From Coprococcus sp. (GTDB lineage: Bacteria > Bacillota > Clostridia > Lachnospirales > Lachnospiraceae): a stretch of 25,656 bases of DNA. The position numbers and the translations under genes were made by a program. Location of the stretch: the NCBI GenBank assembly GCA_016296785.1, contig JAEDHX010000023.1:1-25656 (forward strand). Direction: 5' to 3'. This document shows, piece after piece, positions 22,156 through 25,656 of the stretch. The notes under the pieces were generated by a model. It was not told the DNA's origin, did no database searches, and saw only the letters and a program-made list of their open reading frames with translations. How positions within the stretch are numbered: position 1 is the first letter of the stretch; each line of letters begins with the position of its first letter.

Positions 22156-22626
22156 TTACAATAGCTGCTCCATTCCTATTTTATATGGCTTAAGTCCAAG
22201 ACTCTCATAGAAGCTGATAGCTGTAGGATTACAGCTCCATACATTTAAGGTTATGTTGTAGCAACCGGATTCTTTAGCATAGGCTTTGACATACTCGTAT
22301 ATTTTTGTTCCAACATGCATTCCTCTTGAACTCTCATCTATACAGATATCGTCAATATAAAGAGTATCTATATCTGTAAGAATATTGTCGTTTATATGCT
22401 TTGTGTGAACACAGAATGCATATCCAAGTATTTTATCTGAGTCATCAGCTGCAACAAATATTGGTCGTTTGTCATCATTTATTATGTCCGTAAGCTCTTC
22501 GTCAGTATATTTTTTGGCATTTGGCTTAAACAGGTCCGGTCTTCCGTTGTGGTGAACCATTAGCACCTGTAATAGGAGATTATTAATTCCATCCATATCA
22601 TTTACTGTGGCACGTCTGATAATCAT
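22156..22626 (-). CDS. GNAT family N-acetyltransferase
   Basis: The 156-residue product is a single GNAT domain. The acetyl-CoA-binding motif A is R-G-M-H-V-G-T-K at about residues 102-109 (Q/R-x-x-G-x-G/A variant with His-Val). Motif B is NVWSCNPTAISFYESLGLKPY, quoted in part as NPTAISFYESLG. The N-terminus IIRRATVNDMDGI is typical. The acceptor is unknown. It lies 20 bases after tex on the same strand, likely an operon, with GGAGG as ribosome-binding site. Confidence 0.93.
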   Translation of the reverse strand: MIIRRATVNDMDGINNLLLQVLMVHHNGRPDLFKPNAKKYTDEELTDIINDDKRPIFVAADDSDKILGYAFCVHTKHINDNILTDIDTLYIDDICIDESSRGMHVGTKIYEYVKAYAKESGCYNITLNVWSCNPTAISFYESLGLKPYKIGMEQLL

Positions 22627-22646
22627 AAATGTATCCTCCGTATTGT

Positions 22647-24791
22647 CTAAATGTTTTTCATGGTAAGCTGAATTCGTTTCTTATTAAGATCTATACTTAA
22701 TACCTTAACCTGAACGATGTCTCCAACGCTAACAACTTCAAGAGGGTGTTTGATAAATTTGTTTGACATCTCGGATATATGAACAAGTCCATCCTGATGT
22801 ACTCCTATATCAACGAAGGCACCAAAATCTATTACATTTCTGACGGTTCCTTTAAGAACCATGCCCTCTGTTAAATCCTTCATCTCAAGAACATCGCCTC
22901 TAAGTATCGGCTTTGGCATCTCATCACGAGGGTCTCTGGCAGGCTTTTCTAATTCCTTTATTATGTCGGTAAGTGTAACACAGCCTGTATTTAATTCTTC
23001 GGCTAGTTTATTTATATCAGATACAGCTTTTGATATTCCTTTGAGACTGCTTGACTTAAGCTCGTCGATATTATAGCCGAGTCTTTCTATTAGCTTCATG
23101 GCAATGTCATAGCTTTCAGGATGTACTGAGGTCGCATCAAGCGGATTTGTTCCTCCTGATATTCTCATAAAGCCTGCGCATTGTTCAAAGGCTTTTGGTC
23201 CGAGCTTAGGAACCTTGAGAAGCTCCTTTCTGTTCTTAAATGAGCCATTAGCTTCTCTGTATTCTACGATGTTTTTAGCAAGAGTTTTGTTTATACCTGA
23301 TATATGCTCCATAAGCGGTGCGGAAGCAGTATTCAAATCAACGCCAACATGGTTTACAGAATCTTCGACAACTGCATCAAGAGCAGCTGAAAGCTTCTTC
23401 TGGTTCATGTCGTGCTGGTACTGCCCAACGCCAATTGCCTTTGCATCGATTTTAACAAGCTCAGAAAGTGGATCCTGAAGTCTTCTTGCTATTGATGCAG
23501 CACTTCTTTGTCCGACATCAAAATTAGGGAATTCCTCCGTAGCAAGCTTACTGGCTGAGTAAACTGATGCGCCTGCCTCATTTACTATTACATATTGAAC
23601 AGGTGTATCAAGCTCTTTTATAAGCTCTGAAATAACAAGCTCTGATTCTCTTGAAGCCGTACCGTTACCAACTGATATAAGTGTTATTCCATATTTCTTT
23701 ATAAGCTTTTTAAGTACAACCTTTGCCTCTGCTACCTTATTTTGTGGGGCAGTAGGATAGATTACAACAGTATCAAGAACCTTACCTGTTGCATCAACTA
23801 CTGCTAATTTGCAGCCTGTTCTAAATGCAGGGTCCCAGCCAAGTACAACCTGTCCTACAATAGGAGGCTGCATAAGAAGCTGCTCAAGATTAGATGCAAA
23901 TACTTTAATTGCTCCATCCTCAGCATTTTCAGTCAGACTGTTTCGAACCTCCCTTTCAATTGATGGTGCAATCAATCTGTCATAGCTGTCAGCTATTACT
24001 TCCTTTAAAATGTCACTGGTATTAGGGTTATCTCTTGTAATTATTTTTCTTTCAAGATATCCTAATATATCATCAACAGGGGCTTCAATTTTTACTGTAA
24101 GGAAACCTTCCTTTTCTCCTCTGTTAATCGCTAGTGTTCTGTAGCCTGTCATCTTAGTTACCGGAGTACTAAAGTCATAATACATTTCATATACGGATTC
24201 CTTCTCACTGTCTTTAGCCTGTGAGGTAAGCATTCCTTTATTAGTAGTAAGCTCACGTATCTTTGTTCTGTAATCAGCTTCATCAGATATATTTTCCGCA
24301 ATAATATCCATAGCACCTGAGATTGCATCCTCTATAGAATTAACTTCCTTTTCTTCGGACAGATAAGCTTCAGCTTCTTTTTCAATAGGCTTGTCTGTCA
24401 TCTGAAGGTATATAATATTGGCAAGCCCTTCAAGTCCTTTATCCTTGGCAACAGTTGCTCTTGTTTTTCTCTTAGGTCTGTATGGACGATATAAATCATC
24501 GACCATAACCATTGTTTCAGCTGCTTCAATCTGAGCCTTAAGCTCATCTGTCAGCTTGCCCTGTTCATCGATGCTTGAGATAACCTGTGCCTTTTTATCT
24601 TCAAGATTTCTAAGATAAGTAAGTCTATCGTTCAATTCACGAAGTTGTTCATCGTTAAGTGAACCGGTAGCTTCTTTTCTGTATCGTGCGATAAAGGGAA
24701 TAGTATTTCCTTCATCAATTAATTTGATGGCAGCCTCTGTCTGCCACTTTTTACATCCAAGCTCTTCTGTAATCTTAAGTGAAATATCCAT
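22647..24791 (-). CDS. tex: Tex family S1 RNA-binding transcription accessory protein
   Basis: The 714-residue product matches Tex/YqfR-like proteins: an N-terminal Tex_N region (TIPFIARYRKEATGSL and DLYRPYRPKRKTRA), a YqgF/RuvC-like domain (VVLGWDPAFRTGCKLAVVD), a helix-hairpin-helix (LEHISGINKT … KVPKLGPKAFEQCAGFMRI) and a C-terminal S1 domain (GTVRNVIDFGAFVDIGVHQDGLVH). It binds RNA/nucleic acid and interacts with transcription. I choose ATG 24791 because GGAG sits 7 bases before it and only 1 base before the ATG at 24797. It is transcribed with the downstream GNAT gene. Confidence 0.96.
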   Translation of the reverse strand: MDISLKITEELGCKKWQTEAAIKLIDEGNTIPFIARYRKEATGSLNDEQLRELNDRLTYLRNLEDKKAQVISSIDEQGKLTDELKAQIEAAETMVMVDDLYRPYRPKRKTRATVAKDKGLEGLANIIYLQMTDKPIEKEAEAYLSEEKEVNSIEDAISGAMDIIAENISDEADYRTKIRELTTNKGMLTSQAKDSEKESVYEMYYDFSTPVTKMTGYRTLAINRGEKEGFLTVKIEAPVDDILGYLERKIITRDNPNTSDILKEVIADSYDRLIAPSIEREVRNSLTENAEDGAIKVFASNLEQLLMQPPIVGQVVLGWDPAFRTGCKLAVVDATGKVLDTVVIYPTAPQNKVAEAKVVLKKLIKKYGITLISVGNGTASRESELVISELIKELDTPVQYVIVNEAGASVYSASKLATEEFPNFDVGQRSAASIARRLQDPLSELVKIDAKAIGVGQYQHDMNQKKLSAALDAVVEDSVNHVGVDLNTASAPLMEHISGINKTLAKNIVEYREANGSFKNRKELLKVPKLGPKAFEQCAGFMRISGGTNPLDATSVHPESYDIAMKLIERLGYNIDELKSSSLKGISKAVSDINKLAEELNTGCVTLTDIIKELEKPARDPRDEMPKPILRGDVLEMKDLTEGMVLKGTVRNVIDFGAFVDIGVHQDGLVHISEMSNKFIKHPLEVVSVGDIVQVKVLSIDLNKKRIQLTMKNI

Positions 24792-24844
24792 CCTCATTCT
24801 CCAATTCTTTTTGATGTTACCATGATGGTTTTTGCAATATTAAC

Positions 24845-24873
24845 AGTATATAAAAAAATGGAAAAATATTCAA
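24845..24873 (-). promoter_or_regulatory. Sigma-A promoter of the tex operon
   Basis: On the minus strand, TTGAAT (24873-24868) and TATACT (24850-24845) are separated by 17 bases, about 55 bases before the tex start. Confidence 0.65.
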
Positions 24874-24902
24874 GGTAACGTATAGAAAGATTGTGTATTG
24901 TA

Positions 24903-24911
24903 TGTTATACT
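24903..24911 (+). promoter_or_regulatory. Extended -10 promoter for the HD-domain gene
   Basis: TGTTATACT (24903-24911) has the TG-N-TATACT form of an extended -10 element. A clear -35 box is missing at 17 bases. It points toward the HD-domain gene and is back to back with the tex promoter. Confidence 0.4.
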
Positions 24912-24918
24912 CTTATAG

Positions 24919-24958
24919 CATCCGGTAAATGTGATTTTGCAAATATTATTACCGGATG
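24919..24958 (+). promoter_or_regulatory. 10-bp inverted repeat in the 5' leader of the HD-domain gene
   Basis: CATCCGGTAA (24919-24928) is a perfect reverse complement of TTACCGGATG (24949-24958), with a 20-base loop. It covers the region just after the predicted start, so it could be an operator or a leader hairpin. There is no T tail, so a terminator is unlikely. Confidence 0.5.
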
Positions 24959-24977
24959 GTAGTTAGGAATATCGGAT

Positions 24978-25574
24978 ATGGATGTTAAGAAAAAAATCGG
25001 AAGATATAAACCTGAGGAATATGTAGCTAAGGCGATGGAGATGGCGAAGTCATATCACCAGGGTCAGATGAGAAGAGCAGAGAATGGTAAGCTGCCATAC
25101 TATGATGAGCATGTTCTTGGAGTTTATAACATTCTTCATGATGAATGTGGAATAAATGATGCTGATATTCTTGCCATGGCACTCCTTCATGATACAGTAG
25201 AAGATACTGCATGTACCTTTGATGAGATAGAAGAATGCTTTGGAACGGATATTATGGAACAGGTGAAGCTGCTTACAAGAATGCCTGATGAGACGTTTTC
25301 TGTTTATGCCAGACGATTATTTGCTAATGGCACATATAAGACAGTTCTTGTTAAGATGGCAGACAGACTTCATAACCTTAGAACCATTCTTTATATGCCT
25401 GATAAGAGATGGATTAATAAGAAGGTGGTTCAGACATATCAGGATATTCTGAATCCGCTTCCGGATACAATGAAGAGAATTGAACCCGTATATAATGATA
25501 CTATTTCAAGGCTTGCTGATTTAATTGAGGAGCAGCTTATATATATTCATAATGAATTAGACAACAACCGGTAA
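24978..25574 (+). CDS. HD-domain (p)ppGpp-hydrolase-like phosphohydrolase
   Basis: The 198-residue product resembles the hydrolase half of RelA/SpoT (small SpoT/MESH1-like). Motifs are YDEHVLGVYNIL, the HD pair ALLHDTVEDT (HDxxED, about residues 69-78) and MADRLHNLRT with the second Asp-His region (about 127-136). The synthetase and regulatory domains are absent. It could break down (p)ppGpp or a related nucleotide; the substrate is not certain. The ribosome-binding site is AGGAA (24964-24968) before ATG 24978. It stands alone with a hairpin leader and its own terminator, whose stem begins within the last codons. Confidence 0.9.
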   Translation: MDVKKKIGRYKPEEYVAKAMEMAKSYHQGQMRRAENGKLPYYDEHVLGVYNILHDECGINDADILAMALLHDTVEDTACTFDEIEECFGTDIMEQVKLLTRMPDETFSVYARRLFANGTYKTVLVKMADRLHNLRTILYMPDKRWINKKVVQTYQDILNPLPDTMKRIEPVYNDTISRLADLIEEQLIYIHNELDNNR

Positions 25575-25610
25575 TTATTATTCACAATAATTGCCGGTTG
25601 TTCATTTATT
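25563..25610 (+). terminator. Intrinsic terminator of the HD-domain gene
   Basis: AACAACCGGTAATTATT (25563-25579) pairs with AATAATTGCCGGTTGTT (25586-25602), with one G·T pair and a 6-base loop. The stem includes the gene's TAA stop (25572-25574). The tail CATTTATT is only moderately T-rich. Confidence 0.82.
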
Positions 25611-25656
25611 TCTGTATTATCATTTATTTTTGTATTATCATTTATTTCTGTATTAT
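25603..25656. repeat. 18-base tandem repeat, 3 units, running to the window end
   Basis: Units at 25603-25620, 25621-25638 and 25639-25656 read CATTTATTT(C/T)TGTATTAT. Only one position differs between units. The array starts immediately after the terminator stem and may continue beyond the window. Confidence 0.9.

Noticed and set aside
25603..25656. Possible CRISPR-like array
   Set aside because: Direct 18-base units without spacers.

Overview
This is a low-GC, AT-rich chromosomal stretch of a spore-forming, anaerobe-like Firmicute. Spore genes (cotJA, cotJB, cotJC, spmA, spmB), a leader terminator in front of pyrG, BspA-type leucine-rich repeats in a surface protein and a codon style of gca/aca/agc/ggc all fit Clostridia, most likely Lachnospiraceae. 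I cannot assign a genus.

Layout. Bases 1-870 have no convincing gene. They hold two large foldback repeats that share a 16-base GC-rich end (266-281 and 779-794), the second ending just upstream of an amidohydrolase gene (872-1711). A tRNA-Gln(CUG) with its own promoter and terminator follows on the minus strand. Bases 2224-5226 form a likely operon: acyl-ACP thioesterase, CvfB-like S1 RNA-binding protein, RidA and a CPBP membrane protease. The thioesterase stop codon lies inside a 34-35-base tandem repeat. A small DUF378 membrane protein lies on the minus strand.

Bases 5630-9425 look like a surface-protein cassette read from one consensus sigma-A promoter: signal peptidase I, a small membrane protein, a frame-disrupted zinc-ribbon gene, and an 816-residue secreted LRR/Fn3-like protein ending in a zinc ribbon. 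A secreted nuclease lipoprotein follows (9634-10821).

Bases 10881-13498 are a zinc/cadmium export operon: an ArsR/SmtB repressor with a near-textbook operator over its promoter, a stand-alone HMA metal-binding protein, and a P1B ATPase lacking its own HMA domain. A HAD phosphatase, an unknown lipoprotein, and the convergent pyrG gene come next. Divergent from pyrG is an SbcD-like metallophosphoesterase that has lost two conserved active-site histidines and gained two membrane segments. It overlaps the convergent spmB end. cotJABC follows on the plus strand, then the minus-strand pair tex and GNAT acetyltransferase, and finally an HD-domain (p)ppGpp-hydrolase-like gene whose terminator is followed by three 18-base tandem repeats reaching the window end.

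The items most worth follow-up are the active-site-altered membrane SbcD-like protein, the A6-tract frame break in the zinc-ribbon gene beside a dedicated signal peptidase and LRR protein, the foldback repeat pair, and the pyrG leader terminator without an obvious initial G run. Gene family calls rest on motif recognition by eye, with no database search.
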